A stretch of 64,000 bases of DNA from UBA4782 sp034429195 (GTDB lineage: Bacteria; Chloroflexota; Anaerolineae; Anaerolineales; Anaerolineaceae). The DNA lies in NCBI GenBank assembly GCA_034429195.1, contig DAOUGQ010000002.1, positions 62,001-126,000 of the forward strand. The letters run 5' to 3'. Positions 7,620 to 16,818 of the stretch are shown one piece after another; within the stretch, counting starts at the first letter, position 1, and each line of letters starts with the position of its first letter. The position numbers and the translations under genes are program-made. The notes below the pieces were generated by a model. The model was given only the letters and a program-made list of their open reading frames with translations, did not search any database and had not been told where the DNA came from.

Positions 7620-9341
7620 ATGAGCACGCTAAGAATTTCTCTGTTCACCATTTTATCTTTGCTTATTTCACTGTCATCCTGTCAGATTATTAACAGAAAC
7701 GTTGAAACGGATATACCTACAGAAGGAATTAAATCTACTAACACTCCGGAAGATACAAAAAAGATACCTGTACCAGTGGGTACATCCACTCAAATCAAAA
7801 GCGAAAATCCTGCTATTAAGAGTTGGTGGTTCGATTCTGTTTTTTATGAAATATTTGTGCGCAGCTTTTACGATAGCAATGGGGATGGGATTGGAGATTT
7901 CAATGGGATTACTCAAAAAATTGATTATCTCAACGATGGTGATCCTGACACTAATGAAGACCTTGGTATCTCAGCGATCTGGTTAATGCCTATCATGCCT
8001 TCTCCCTCTACGCATGGTTATGATGTTACGGATTATTACAAGGTGAATGAGCAATACGGCACAATGGATGATTTCAAGATAATGCTAGAACTTGCGCATT
8101 CGCGAGGAATCAAGGTGATCCTTGATCTACCCATCAATCATACATCTTCTGAACATCCCTGGTTCATTCAATCACAGAATCCTCAATCCCCCTACAGGGA
8201 ATGGTACATCTGGTCAGATACCGATCCGGGATACCTGGGACCTTGGGATCAAGTAGTATGGCACCCATTGAATGGAGACTTCTTTTATGGCTATTTCTGG
8301 GAAGGAATGCCCGATCTCAATTATCGGAATCCAGAGGTAACCAGGGAAATGGAGAATATTGCTCAATTCTGGTTAAGTGATGTGGGGGTAGATGGATTCC
8401 GGTTGGATGCAATTGGGGCTCTTATTGAGGATGGAGAAGATCAAGTTGGAACAGTCGAAACGCATCAATGGTTCCGAAATTTCCAGAAATATTGCAAAGA
8501 CATCAATCCAGCTACATTTACTGTAGGTGAAATATGGGAGGTGAATGAAAAAGTTGCTCCTTATGTGGCAAACAGGGAAGTGGACCTGGCATTTAATTTT
8601 GATCTCTCCTTTGCAATCGTCCAGGGGATCAATTCACAGGACCCTTCGATTGTTGAAAATGAAATTGTTAAAAGCAAAACGCTTTTTCCATATGGAAAAT
8701 ATGGAACATTTGTCACCAATCATGATATGGATAGGGGGATGACGCAATTTGGATCCAGCCTGGAGAAGGCGAAAGTAGCAGCCTCCATTTATTTGACCTT
8801 GCCCGGCGTTCCATTTATTTATTATGGTGAAGAAATTGGTATGTCAGGAGTAGCATCAGATGAACAAGGCAGACTTCCTATGCAATGGACTTCTGATCCA
8901 CATGCTGGCTTTTCGATAGTTGATCCGTGGAGACCCCCTCAACCTGATTTTGGAACTGTAAATATTCAATCTGAATTGGTGGATCCTTCTTCGCTGCTTG
9001 CGCACTATCGAAAGTTGATCACGATCCGGAATAGCAACGATATCTTCCGCAAAGGTGAAGTGTTTGTAAATGAAGGTTCAAATCAAAGCATTTATTCAAT
9101 CACAGTCTCTAATCGAGACAAGGCAGCAATTGTAGTCATTAACTTCTCCGATCAGCCAATTACTGATTTCACTATAAGCCAATCGGCAAATATACTTTCA
9201 GAGGGGGATCATCCGCTTGATCTTCTTTATGGTAATGAAGCCTCTTCACATATGAGTATTAATTCATCAGGTGGTTTCGTTGATTTTGTACCATCAAATG
9301 AAATACCTCCATATGGCACTATCATTATTCAAATAGAATAA
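7620..9341 (+). CDS. GH13 alpha-amylase/alpha-glucosidase family lipoprotein
   Basis: The 573-residue protein begins with a lipoprotein signal peptide whose lipobox is LSSC (Cys21), followed by a polar linker, so it is probably anchored outside the membrane. The GH13 barrel starts near residue 68. The nucleophile is D263 in GVDGFRLDAIG, the acid/base is E304 in TVGEIWEV, and the transition-state stabiliser is D369 in FVTNHDMDR, with the early motif DLPINHTS. A C-terminal beta domain follows. It would cleave alpha-glucosidic bonds in starch-like oligosaccharides. It is a plus-strand gene with a weak GAAAG ribosome site; glmS follows after 142 bases but probably has its own promoter. Confidence 0.93.
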   Translation: MSTLRISLFTILSLLISLSSCQIINRNVETDIPTEGIKSTNTPEDTKKIPVPVGTSTQIKSENPAIKSWWFDSVFYEIFVRSFYDSNGDGIGDFNGITQKIDYLNDGDPDTNEDLGISAIWLMPIMPSPSTHGYDVTDYYKVNEQYGTMDDFKIMLELAHSRGIKVILDLPINHTSSEHPWFIQSQNPQSPYREWYIWSDTDPGYLGPWDQVVWHPLNGDFFYGYFWEGMPDLNYRNPEVTREMENIAQFWLSDVGVDGFRLDAIGALIEDGEDQVGTVETHQWFRNFQKYCKDINPATFTVGEIWEVNEKVAPYVANREVDLAFNFDLSFAIVQGINSQDPSIVENEIVKSKTLFPYGKYGTFVTNHDMDRGMTQFGSSLEKAKVAASIYLTLPGVPFIYYGEEIGMSGVASDEQGRLPMQWTSDPHAGFSIVDPWRPPQPDFGTVNIQSELVDPSSLLAHYRKLITIRNSNDIFRKGEVFVNEGSNQSIYSITVSNRDKAAIVVINFSDQPITDFTISQSANILSEGDHPLDLLYGNEASSHMSINSSGGFVDFVPSNEIPPYGTIIIQIE

Positions 9342-9420
9342 TTCTTCCTTGTTATAAAGCTTTCCATTGGTGAAAATTAAAGAAATACTTCTGCTTTTAA
9401 AAGAATTGCCGTAATTAAAA

Positions 9421-9448
9421 TTGACTCTATGATAAACTAGCCTATGGA
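9421..9448 (+). promoter_or_regulatory. Probable sigma-70-type promoter of glmS
   Basis: TTGACT at 9421-9426 and TATGGA at 9443-9448 are separated by 16 bases and lie 36 bases before the glmS start, between the GH13 stop and glmS. The leader is too short for a glmS ribozyme and none is visible. Confidence 0.45.
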
Positions 9449-9483
9449 AAAACTAAACAGACCACCAACACAAGAGGAGACTT

Positions 9484-11271
9484 ATGTGCGGTATTTTTGG
9501 CATTGTTACAGCAAAAGAACAGACTCTAGGTCCAATTTTAGTCGAAGCTGCCAGGAGATTGACTTATCGTGGTTATGACTCAGTAGGTGCAGCAACCATA
9601 AGTGGTGACAGGATAGACTTACGAAAAGATGCCGGACGTGTGGATGAAGTTGCTGCAAAATATAACATCGAAGAGATGCGTGGGCAGAGAGGTATTACTC
9701 AATTACGTTGGGCTACTTTTGGTGAACCATCGAAGGTCAATTCACAGCCACATTTGGATTCAGACGGAGATATTGTTGGTGCTCATAATGGGAATGTAGT
9801 AAATAATGTCGAACTACGCGAACAGTTCATGGCAGAAGGCATGACAGTTCGCTCGCAGAATGATGGGGAATCCTGCGTACACGCAGTCGAAAGATATATA
9901 GATAAAGGATATGATTTCATTGAGGCAATCCGTAAAGCTTATGAAGACCTGCAGGGTGATTATGCTTTTGTCATCGGACGGATCAATGATGATAAGCTGT
10001 ATGCCATCAAGAAGGGCTCAGGATTAGTCGTGGGAATCGGGGGGGATTTTACCTGTGTTTCTTCTGACCTGCCTTCTATTCTCCCTCTTACTCGAAAAGT
10101 AATTCGTTTACAGGATGGCGAGATCATCACTCTATGGGCTGACAAAGTTGAATTACATTCTGTGAAAGACGGTTCGCTTATCCAGCGGGAACCAGAGATG
10201 ATCACAGAAGAAATGAGTGCAGTTCAAAAAGGCGGGTTTGATCACTTTCTATTGAAAGAGATCCACGAGCAACCACAGGTGGCACGTGAAGTTCTGCATG
10301 CGCTTGAGAGCAACACAGAGATCCCTTCAATTTTAGAGAAGTTAAGGAACGCCCGCAATGTATATTTCATCGGATGTGGAACAAGCTACCATGCCTGCAT
10401 GGCGGGTTCGATCTACTTTGCCCAACTGGCACATAAAGCGGTCATCCCGGTGCTGGCTCCACAATTTGTTCCTCAATATCTGCCAGCAGTCTCACATGAA
10501 GATGTGGGTATTTTTGTGAGCCAATCTGGAGAGACAAAGGATGTTCTCAACGCTTTACAGGCTGCCCAGGCAAAAGGAATGACCTGTTTCAGCATTGCCA
10601 ATGTGATTGGGTCGACCCTTTCACGTACAACCGATGCCTGGCTTCCTTTATGCTGCGGATATGAAATGAGTGTGCCAGCGACGAAAACTTTCACCAATCA
10701 GGTCGTTACTTTTCTTTATCTGGCAACGAAAATGGGGAACGGAGACATTAACGAGCTTGCAACGCTGCCAGACCTGATGGAAAAGACGATCAAGGATACC
10801 GATCCACAAGTAAAGGAGCTGGTGGAGGATATCAATAAATGGGAAGACCTGTACAGTCTGGGATATGGTATTACTTACCCTATAGCTCTGGAAGGTGCTT
10901 TGAAATTGAAGGAAATCACTTACATTCATTGTGAGGGGATCCTCTCCACTGAATTCAAGCATGGTCCACTTTCTGCAGTGACCAAAGGATTCCCGGTACT
11001 CTTTGTTGCTGGGCCAGAAGATGTACCACTGATCGTGAGCGGGATTAACGAGATCACATGTCGTGGTGGAAGGGCGATTGTATTTGGCGAATCTGACGAG
11101 CGACTGAAGGCGAATGCAAACGATGTGGTGGTCATTCCTCACTCCAACCCGATTTTTGCTTCACTCCTGGCAGTTATCCCTATGCAGTTACTGGGGTATC
11201 ATCTTGCAGTCGCCAGAGGGTATGATCCAGACTTCCCGCGTAATTTGAGTAAAACACTCACGGTAGATTAA
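9484..11271 (+). CDS. glmS: Glutamine--fructose-6-phosphate aminotransferase (isomerising)
   Basis: The 595-residue protein starts MCGIFGIV, with Cys2 as the N-terminal nucleophile of the glutaminase domain (roughly residues 1-215, including the RWATFGEPS and HNGNVVNN motifs). Two SIS domains follow (FIGCGTSYHACMAG, SQSGETKDVLNALQ, SVPATKTFTNQV, EFKHGPLSAV). It makes glucosamine-6-phosphate for peptidoglycan precursors and is cytoplasmic. The length is normal for the family. GAGGAG precedes the ATG, and a hairpin terminator directly follows the gene. It supplies the pathway served by the mur genes at the other end of the window. Confidence 0.97.
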   Translation: MCGIFGIVTAKEQTLGPILVEAARRLTYRGYDSVGAATISGDRIDLRKDAGRVDEVAAKYNIEEMRGQRGITQLRWATFGEPSKVNSQPHLDSDGDIVGAHNGNVVNNVELREQFMAEGMTVRSQNDGESCVHAVERYIDKGYDFIEAIRKAYEDLQGDYAFVIGRINDDKLYAIKKGSGLVVGIGGDFTCVSSDLPSILPLTRKVIRLQDGEIITLWADKVELHSVKDGSLIQREPEMITEEMSAVQKGGFDHFLLKEIHEQPQVAREVLHALESNTEIPSILEKLRNARNVYFIGCGTSYHACMAGSIYFAQLAHKAVIPVLAPQFVPQYLPAVSHEDVGIFVSQSGETKDVLNALQAAQAKGMTCFSIANVIGSTLSRTTDAWLPLCCGYEMSVPATKTFTNQVVTFLYLATKMGNGDINELATLPDLMEKTIKDTDPQVKELVEDINKWEDLYSLGYGITYPIALEGALKLKEITYIHCEGILSTEFKHGPLSAVTKGFPVLFVAGPEDVPLIVSGINEITCRGGRAIVFGESDERLKANANDVVVIPHSNPIFASLLAVIPMQLLGYHLAVARGYDPDFPRNLSKTLTVD

Positions 11272-11290
11272 AAAATCTCTTGATTCATAT

Positions 11291-11340
11291 CAGGCTGTCT
11301 CAGGGTAATGAAAAACATACTGGACAGCCTGTTTCTTTTT
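11291..11340 (+). terminator. Intrinsic terminator of glmS
   Basis: CAGGCTGTC at 11291-11299 pairs with GACAGCCTG at 11323-11331, followed by TTTCTTTTT on the plus strand. The 23-base loop is large, but the stem and T run fit an intrinsic terminator 20 bases after the glmS stop. The stop codon of the opposing DUF3307 gene lies in the T run. Confidence 0.75.
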
Positions 11341-12090
11341 ATAAACTACCAATCGTCCATTTCAGAACCAGGGTGATGAGGATCACATAGAGGAAACTGG
11401 CAAATGTGCTGATGATGATATATTCCGCTTCTTTGCGGTTTTCGCTTTCCTTGAATTCACCAAAGCGAAAGATGGATTTGGCAGCAACAAGAAAACCTAT
11501 ACCAGCGAATTGACCAGCAAGCATGAATATTAAGATCAATGCCTGTTCCAGCCAACCGATGATCTTTCCTCCATTGACCAACCCCTCAATGGGCTTTTTC
11601 TTTTCGATTCGATAGTGATTCTTGATTTGTTGCTGGTAGGGTTGTACGAAAAGACCGATCATGATCCCACCAACGGGTAAGAGTAGAATAATCACTGCGA
11701 TACAGGCAGCTACCTTTACTGCAAAGGTTGGCAACAGAGTGAACCACCATATCGTAATCCCTCTGGGAATCAAGATCAACCAGGTTACCAGGGTGATGAT
11801 GGTCAAGTGCAGTAATTGATCAATCAAGAAAATCGCCAGAGAGTCATGTATGATACGCTGCTTCACCAGATCCATCAGAAAAGGACTGATCGTAAGCAGA
11901 ACTGGAACCAGCCATTCGTTCCAGCTGGCAAGAAGAAGGTAAGCCAAGGCTCCATGGATCAGGCTATGAAGAGCGTTCCAAAGTAAATGCTTCTTTTCTT
12001 GAATAAGGAAGTTGGTTGTAAGATGAAATCACCAATTAGATGAGCAAGAAGAAGCATGATCAATAATTGGATGGCAGCGGTTTTCATCAT
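11339..12090 (-). pseudogene. DUF3307 membrane protein with an internal frameshift
   Basis: Two overlapping reading frames together make one DUF3307-family integral membrane protein of about 250 residues. From ATG at 12090 (ribosome site GAGGG) the frame reads MKTAAIQLLIMLLLAHLIG, then DFILQPTSLFKKR, and soon stops. From about 11989 a second frame reads HLLWNALHSLIHGALAYLLL and continues to the stop at 11339, including the family-like segment GQFAGIGFLVAAKSIFRFGE. The frames meet in the purine-rich stretch 11988-12000 (minus AAGAAAAGAAGCAT), where one extra base would restore a single gene. This is a real frameshift, a programmed slip or a sequencing error. The family has no established function that I know of. 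The SatD-like gene lies immediately upstream. Confidence 0.75.
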
Positions 12091-12155
12091 TAGCCCTCTT
12101 CAAGAATTCTTGTGATTTCAGTTTCAAAAACTGATAAACCTTCTTTAATGACATT

Positions 12156-12899
12156 CTAATGTGCAGCCGCCAGATGTTTATTCACTGTGATCTGGTCTAT
12201 TGATTCGGGCTGCCATTTCTTTCCAATTTCAGCCTGGGTCAATCCCTGAAGGGAAAGATGAACAGCCTGGCATTGTAGTGCCGTCCAGGTTTTTATGAAA
12301 GTGTCGTAACTTCTGATTAGCGTATCGAAAAGCCGGGAATAACGCTCCCCATTCTTTGTGGCGAGAGTAATTCCCATGCGATGATTCTTTAATTGGTCCA
12401 ACATTTTAACGGATTCGGTGAAGGCGGTTCCAAATCCTTCTGAAATGTTTATCTCAGGAACGAATTCCACACTACCAATGGCAATGGCAATCCGTGTATC
12501 CAGTTTTTCGGTTTTGAATGTCTTACGGATATAGGTATGGATGAACAGGCTGATCTCAAAGCATTTCTGCGGATGATCAACAAGAAGCTGCCAACCATCA
12601 CCGAGAAATTTAGAAAGATCGTATAGAACATAATCAGGGTATTGCTGTTTTATCAAACCTGAAAGAATCTGGAAGGAATGAAATAAATCAAAACGTTGGG
12701 GTTTAGGTAAACTGGAAGATTTGACGATATCTCCTGTTAATATTGCGACATCGGGGGGCTTTGACTGCTGATTGAAGAAGTACGCCCAAATGGTTTTATA
12801 TGAATAAGTTATAGCCAAAAAGGCCATAAAAGCAATATATGGCTTATAAAGGCCATATATTGGCGTTATGCAACAAAAGAGCCATTTTTTTCGGAACAA
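12156..12899 (-). CDS. SatD-like protein: cyclase-like domain plus C-terminal helix-turn-helix
   Basis: The conserved part starts near residue 50 with VAILTGDIVKSS, then FLGDGWQLLVDHP and LDTRIAIAIGSVEF, then SEGFGTAFTESVKMLD. The order resembles SatD-family proteins and, more loosely, the class III nucleotide cyclase fold (a DI-x-x-S start, GDG loop and RIAIGxG strand), without clear catalytic residues. Residues 205-247 form a helix-turn-helix (LTQAEIGKKWQPESIDQITV). The given frame begins with a TTG at 12899 without a ribosome site; an ATG at 12827 (residue 25) is an alternative, also without one, and no later in-frame start precedes the conserved domain. The first 25 codons overlap inverted repeats that look like operators. 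It probably forms a two-gene unit with the DUF3307 gene 65 bases downstream. Confidence 0.65.
   Translation of the reverse strand: MFRKKWLFCCITPIYGLYKPYIAFMAFLAITYSYKTIWAYFFNQQSKPPDVAILTGDIVKSSSLPKPQRFDLFHSFQILSGLIKQQYPDYVLYDLSKFLGDGWQLLVDHPQKCFEISLFIHTYIRKTFKTEKLDTRIAIAIGSVEFVPEINISEGFGTAFTESVKMLDQLKNHRMGITLATKNGERYSRLFDTLIRSYDTFIKTWTALQCQAVHLSLQGLTQAEIGKKWQPESIDQITVNKHLAAAH
12811..12862 (-). promoter_or_regulatory. Two inverted repeats (GGCCAT motif) at the start of the SatD-like gene
   Basis: Bases 12833-12843 (CAATATATGGC) and 12852-12862 (GCCATATATTG) form perfect 11-base arms around eight bases. Next to them ATAGCC at 12811-12816 and GGCCAT at 12822-12827 form a second, near-perfect dyad around five bases. 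Both contain the motif ATGGCC/GGCCAT and fall within the uncertain N-terminal coding stretch of the SatD-like gene. They look like operator sites, possibly for the HTH protein itself, which would favour a downstream start. Confidence 0.45.
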
Positions 12900-12988
12900 A
12901 TACGGATCATATAAAGAAACGATATGAAAGAATTTTGATACCAGGTGTGGAAATTGGAGTGAAAATCTATTTCCTTTTCATCAGCGAA

Positions 12989-14356
12989 TCAATCGCTATT
13001 TAAGCCATTCTGCTCGATTACCTGGCGATACCAGAAAGCGCTGTCTTTGGGGTATCTTTTTTGAGAGGAAAAATCCACATAGACTATACCAAAACGCTGT
13101 GAATATCCTTGTGCCCACTCAAAATTATCCAGTAAAGACCATAAATAGTAGCCGGATATTGGTACTCCAGCCTGGATGGCTTTTCCTATAGCTGCGATAT
13201 GTTTTTGAAGATATTGAATGCGTTTTTCGTCATGAACTTTTCCAGTGTCATCAGGTTTTGTAGAATAGCTGGCACCATTTTCAGTGACCATGATCTCTCC
13301 GGGTTTGTATTCCCATTGCACCCTTGAAAGGATTTCATATAGACCAAAGGGAAAGATTTCCCATCCCATTTCCGTTCGATTTTCTTCAAGTGCTGGCACA
13401 GTAATAATCTCCCCCGGTGAGTTGTTAATAGGATCTGCTTTAATAATATTTCTCGAGTAATAATTGATCCCTAGAAAATCAGTAGGAACAGAGATCGTTG
13501 CATAATCGCCAGGTTTGACGAAATCGGGTTCAAATGATTGCAGGAAACCCATCTTTACATAATCGGTTAGCATATCTGATGGATATTGCCTTCCATACAG
13601 GGGATCAAGAAACCAGCGATTATCCTCGCCATCCATATGCCTGACTGCATCAACATCCATCCGTGAATGGGTAGATGGATAGTAAAGCCCCAAGTTGAGC
13701 GCGATACCTACTTTTGCGTCAACGCAATTTGCCCTGATTTCGGGAACCGCAACTCCATGGGCAAGGAGTAAATGGTGTGCTGCCACCAGCGACTGGTAAG
13801 GATTTCGCATCCCAGGCGCATGAATACCAAGTCTGTAACTTAATTTGCTGGCACAAACTGGTTCATTTATGGTATTCCAGAGCTTTACCCGATCACCATA
13901 CGCTTTGGTAACGATAGAGGTATATTCGCGAAAAGCATCTACCACAGAGCGATCCAACCATCCACCAGCCAACGATATAGGTAAATCCCAATGGAATAGA
14001 GTCACCATGGGAAGAATATCTGCTTCCAGTAATGCATCGATCAACCGGTTGTAGAAATCAAGGCCCGGTTGATTAACTTTCCCTCTCCCTTCAGGCAAAA
14101 TGCGAGGCCAGGCCAGTGAAAACCGGTAAGATTTTATCCCGAGGTTTTTCATCAATTGGATATCCTCTTTCCAACGATGATAATGATCGCAGGCAATATC
14201 GCCTGTATCTCCATGAACGATTTTACTGGCGGTATGAGAGAATACATCCCAGATGGAGGGACTCCGGCCATCGATATTCACTGCTCCTTCAATCTGATAA
14301 GCTGAAGTAGCCACTCCCCATAAGAAATTTCTTGGAAAGGACATGAAAGTAGACAT
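12989..14356 (-). CDS. GH1 beta-glucosidase
   Basis: The 455-residue protein has no signal peptide and is probably cytoplasmic. It shows the GH1 start FPRNFLWGVATSAYQIEGA, the acid/base E165 in WNTINEP and the nucleophile E359 in VTENGAS, as well as the FHWDLP substrate-site motif. It would hydrolyse cellobiose and other beta-glucosides taken up by the ABC transporter of this locus. An AAGGTGATATCTT ribosome site precedes the ATG. It is the last gene of the beta-glucoside run that starts with the binding protein at 24096. Confidence 0.95.
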   Translation of the reverse strand: MSTFMSFPRNFLWGVATSAYQIEGAVNIDGRSPSIWDVFSHTASKIVHGDTGDIACDHYHRWKEDIQLMKNLGIKSYRFSLAWPRILPEGRGKVNQPGLDFYNRLIDALLEADILPMVTLFHWDLPISLAGGWLDRSVVDAFREYTSIVTKAYGDRVKLWNTINEPVCASKLSYRLGIHAPGMRNPYQSLVAAHHLLLAHGVAVPEIRANCVDAKVGIALNLGLYYPSTHSRMDVDAVRHMDGEDNRWFLDPLYGRQYPSDMLTDYVKMGFLQSFEPDFVKPGDYATISVPTDFLGINYYSRNIIKADPINNSPGEIITVPALEENRTEMGWEIFPFGLYEILSRVQWEYKPGEIMVTENGASYSTKPDDTGKVHDEKRIQYLQKHIAAIGKAIQAGVPISGYYLWSLLDNFEWAQGYSQRFGIVYVDFSSQKRYPKDSAFWYRQVIEQNGLNSD

Positions 14357-14404
14357 AAGATATCACCTTAATTCTTTAACTGGCAAAAATCCATTTTAGA
14401 AAAC

Positions 14405-14830
14405 CTATTTACGGTTCAAGAAATCTTTTGCTATTTCACAAATGATTGATCGATTCTTTTCATCCAACCTGGTGGTTTCCGAATTTTCTTTATTTGTATC
14501 GTCGTTTTCCACGATGATGATCTGTGCATCTTCACTTAACACCAACGTATGCCAGGAGGCCTTTTTAACATTGCAGACTTCACCAATAAGAATTTCTATT
14601 GGATGTATTTCATCTACTTTAGAATTGTTTCCTCCAACAAAGAGCAGTGCTTTTCCCTGAATAAGAATAAATACTTCATCAGTACACAGGTGCCGCTCCA
14701 TAGAAAAAATATTTTCAGGTTTTAACTCATCAAGATAGCGGAGAACAGCGACCCGCCAAGCGCCAAACGATATCAATGGTTTATACCCTGAACCTTCATA
14801 CCTTTGAATTTCATAATAATCTGTCAACAA
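14405..14830 (-). CDS. Cupin-domain protein of the beta-glucoside locus
   Basis: The 141-residue soluble protein has a single cupin-like beta barrel (ERHLCTDEVFILIQGKALLF for motif 1, and KASWHTLVLSEDAQIIIVEN for motif 2). Histidines at both motifs could bind a metal. The start is a TTG at 14830 with a GAGGTG ribosome site five bases away. It lies between the GH3 and GH1 genes on the same strand, so a role in sugar sensing or a side step of sugar metabolism is possible. I do not recognise a specific function. Confidence 0.75.
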   Translation of the reverse strand: MLTDYYEIQRYEGSGYKPLISFGAWRVAVLRYLDELKPENIFSMERHLCTDEVFILIQGKALLFVGGNNSKVDEIHPIEILIGEVCNVKKASWHTLVLSEDAQIIIVENDDTNKENSETTRLDEKNRSIICEIAKDFLNRK

Positions 14831-14873
14831 ATTTTCACCTCAATAAACGAAAAATGATATTGCTGTAATAACG

Positions 14874-16793
14874 TTATTCACATTCTATCCATTCGATGGG
14901 CTGGTTGTTTTGAATATCCATACCAAATCCGTAAGGAAACAATGGCGCATCGCACCCGGTCAGGTTGCTGACATTATTTATATTCATGGGCAACTGATCA
15001 TTGAAACGCGGCCAGGTATACGGGAGCCTGCCAGTGAATGGAAAATCACCAAACAAAATATCTGCTACTCCTCCGCCTTCTGTTCCAGGCAACCAGGCTG
15101 CTACCCAGGCATCTGCTAGGGGGTATTGATCAGTGATCATCAGGGGGCGCCCAGAGATGATGATGATAATTAACTTCTTGCTGTGCTCTTTGAGATTGTT
15201 AATGATTTGAATATCAAGTGTTGTAAGGGATAGATCGCTCTTATCTCCTACACCTTCAGCGTAAGGTGTTTCACCAAGTACCGCAATTCCAACATCAGCC
15301 ATTCCTTCAAATTGACCATCAGGCGAATACTCAACGGTCGAATCTTTCGAAATTAACTCTTTTATCCCTTCTAAAATGGTTGTGCCAGGCTGAATATCGC
15401 CTTTTTCTCCCTGCCATTGCGTGGTCCAACCACCACACTGTATACCAATATCATCTGCGGCTGTGCCAGCAATATAGATCAAAGGTGTATCCTTTTTCAG
15501 GGGTAGAACTTCGTTTTCATTTTTAAGCAATACCAGTGATTCACGTACTGCCTTACGTGCTAAAGATCGATGAGAAAATGAACCTATTGTTTCAAGTAGA
15601 CTGGAATGTGGATATGGATTGGAAAATAAGCCAAGCCTGTATTTGACGGTCAATATTCGCCTTACGGCATCATTGATCCGATTCTCTGAGATGTCTCCTT
15701 TTTTTACTGCTTTTTTCATCGTGTCAATAAACCGAATGTAGTCATTGGGAACCATGTTCATATCGATTCCAGCATTGATTGCAGTAACTACTGCAGAATA
15801 ATAATCATCATTTATCTGGTCTATGCCAGCCCAATCCGAAACAACAAATCCCTGAAATTCCAGCTCGCCTTTAAGTACATCCATTATCCAATACTTTGAA
15901 GCATGCATCTTGGTGCCATTCCAACTGTTGAAAGAGATCATAATGCTCATTGCACCATTCTCTATAGCAGTCTGATAAGGTGGAAGGAATAACTTTCGGA
16001 TAGTGGTTTCGTCGTATTGCATATCACCCTGATCAAGCAAATACTTTATGTTGTTAAATAACTGAGTGGATGTGCCGTAGACAGTACCGCCATCTCCAAG
16101 AAAATGCTTGGGGGTTGTCAGCACAAAAAGGGTTTGTTCATCTGTTGAGGTATAAATTTCTGGTATAGATTGCATTCCGGAGATAAAAGCATTTGATAAT
16201 TCCATTACCGTGTCAGTATCTTCGCTGTAAGCTTCATAAGTTCTTCCCCAGCGAATGTCCTGGGGAACTGCTACCACTGGACCAAAATTCCACGAGATAC
16301 CTGCTGCGAGCATTTCCTCGGCAGTTGCTTGCCCAATCTGGCGTACCAGGTCAGGGTCTCGTGTAGCACCAAGTCCCACTTGGTGTGGGAAGACAGTGGC
16401 ACCATATAAGCTTGCCATCCCATGGATTGCATCTATCCCATAAATAATGGGAATTTGCACACGGGTACTCATCGCTTCGTCTTGATATTGGGAGATCATT
16501 TCAACCCAGCTATCGATGTCGTTAGGGGTTGGAAAACTTCCACCACCACTAAAAATGGAGCCAATGAAGTATTTCTTAATATCACCGGGTTTGATACTTC
16601 CACGTTCAACCTGGGTCATTTGACCAATTTTTTCCTCAAGAGTCATCTGTGAAAGAATGTTTCCGACAAATGGAATTGCATTTTCAACAGTTGGAGTCGT
16701 GGATTTAATCTCCTCTGTTAGCTTGCTGGTAAATGTACAGGATGCAACTATAAGGCAAATAAGTAAAGTAGAGAATTTTTTACTAAGCATCAT
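14874..16793 (-). CDS. GH3 beta-glucosidase family lipoprotein
   Basis: The open frame begins with a TTG at 16802, but the ATG codons at 16793 and 16790 follow a GGATGG ribosome site and are better starts. The signal peptide ends in a lipobox VASC, so the enzyme is anchored outside the membrane. The GH3 barrel starts with LSQMTLEEKIGQM, binds substrate with PIIYGIDAIHG and PKHFLGDGGT, and has the nucleophile aspartate near residue 320 in VVSDWAGI. The alpha/beta sandwich domain follows (ESLVLLKNENEVLPLKK). It would release glucose or short glucans from beta-glucans at the cell surface, upstream of import. Length (about 640) fits a two-domain GH3. Confidence 0.94.
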   Translation of the reverse strand: MMLSKKFSTLLICLIVASCTFTSKLTEEIKSTTPTVENAIPFVGNILSQMTLEEKIGQMTQVERGSIKPGDIKKYFIGSIFSGGGSFPTPNDIDSWVEMISQYQDEAMSTRVQIPIIYGIDAIHGMASLYGATVFPHQVGLGATRDPDLVRQIGQATAEEMLAAGISWNFGPVVAVPQDIRWGRTYEAYSEDTDTVMELSNAFISGMQSIPEIYTSTDEQTLFVLTTPKHFLGDGGTVYGTSTQLFNNIKYLLDQGDMQYDETTIRKLFLPPYQTAIENGAMSIMISFNSWNGTKMHASKYWIMDVLKGELEFQGFVVSDWAGIDQINDDYYSAVVTAINAGIDMNMVPNDYIRFIDTMKKAVKKGDISENRINDAVRRILTVKYRLGLFSNPYPHSSLLETIGSFSHRSLARKAVRESLVLLKNENEVLPLKKDTPLIYIAGTAADDIGIQCGGWTTQWQGEKGDIQPGTTILEGIKELISKDSTVEYSPDGQFEGMADVGIAVLGETPYAEGVGDKSDLSLTTLDIQIINNLKEHSKKLIIIIISGRPLMITDQYPLADAWVAAWLPGTEGGGVADILFGDFPFTGRLPYTWPRFNDQLPMNINNVSNLTGCDAPLFPYGFGMDIQNNQPIEWIECE

Positions 16794-16818
16794 TCCATCC
16801 AACTGATATATTTAGCAT

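Noticed and set aside
9342..9483. glmS ribozyme
   Set aside because: The leader between the probable promoter and ATG is only about 30 bases and has no ribozyme-like core.
10648..11142. Minus-strand frame of 164 codons opposite glmS
   Set aside because: glmS is unambiguous over this stretch, and the opposite frame has no family features or ribosome site.
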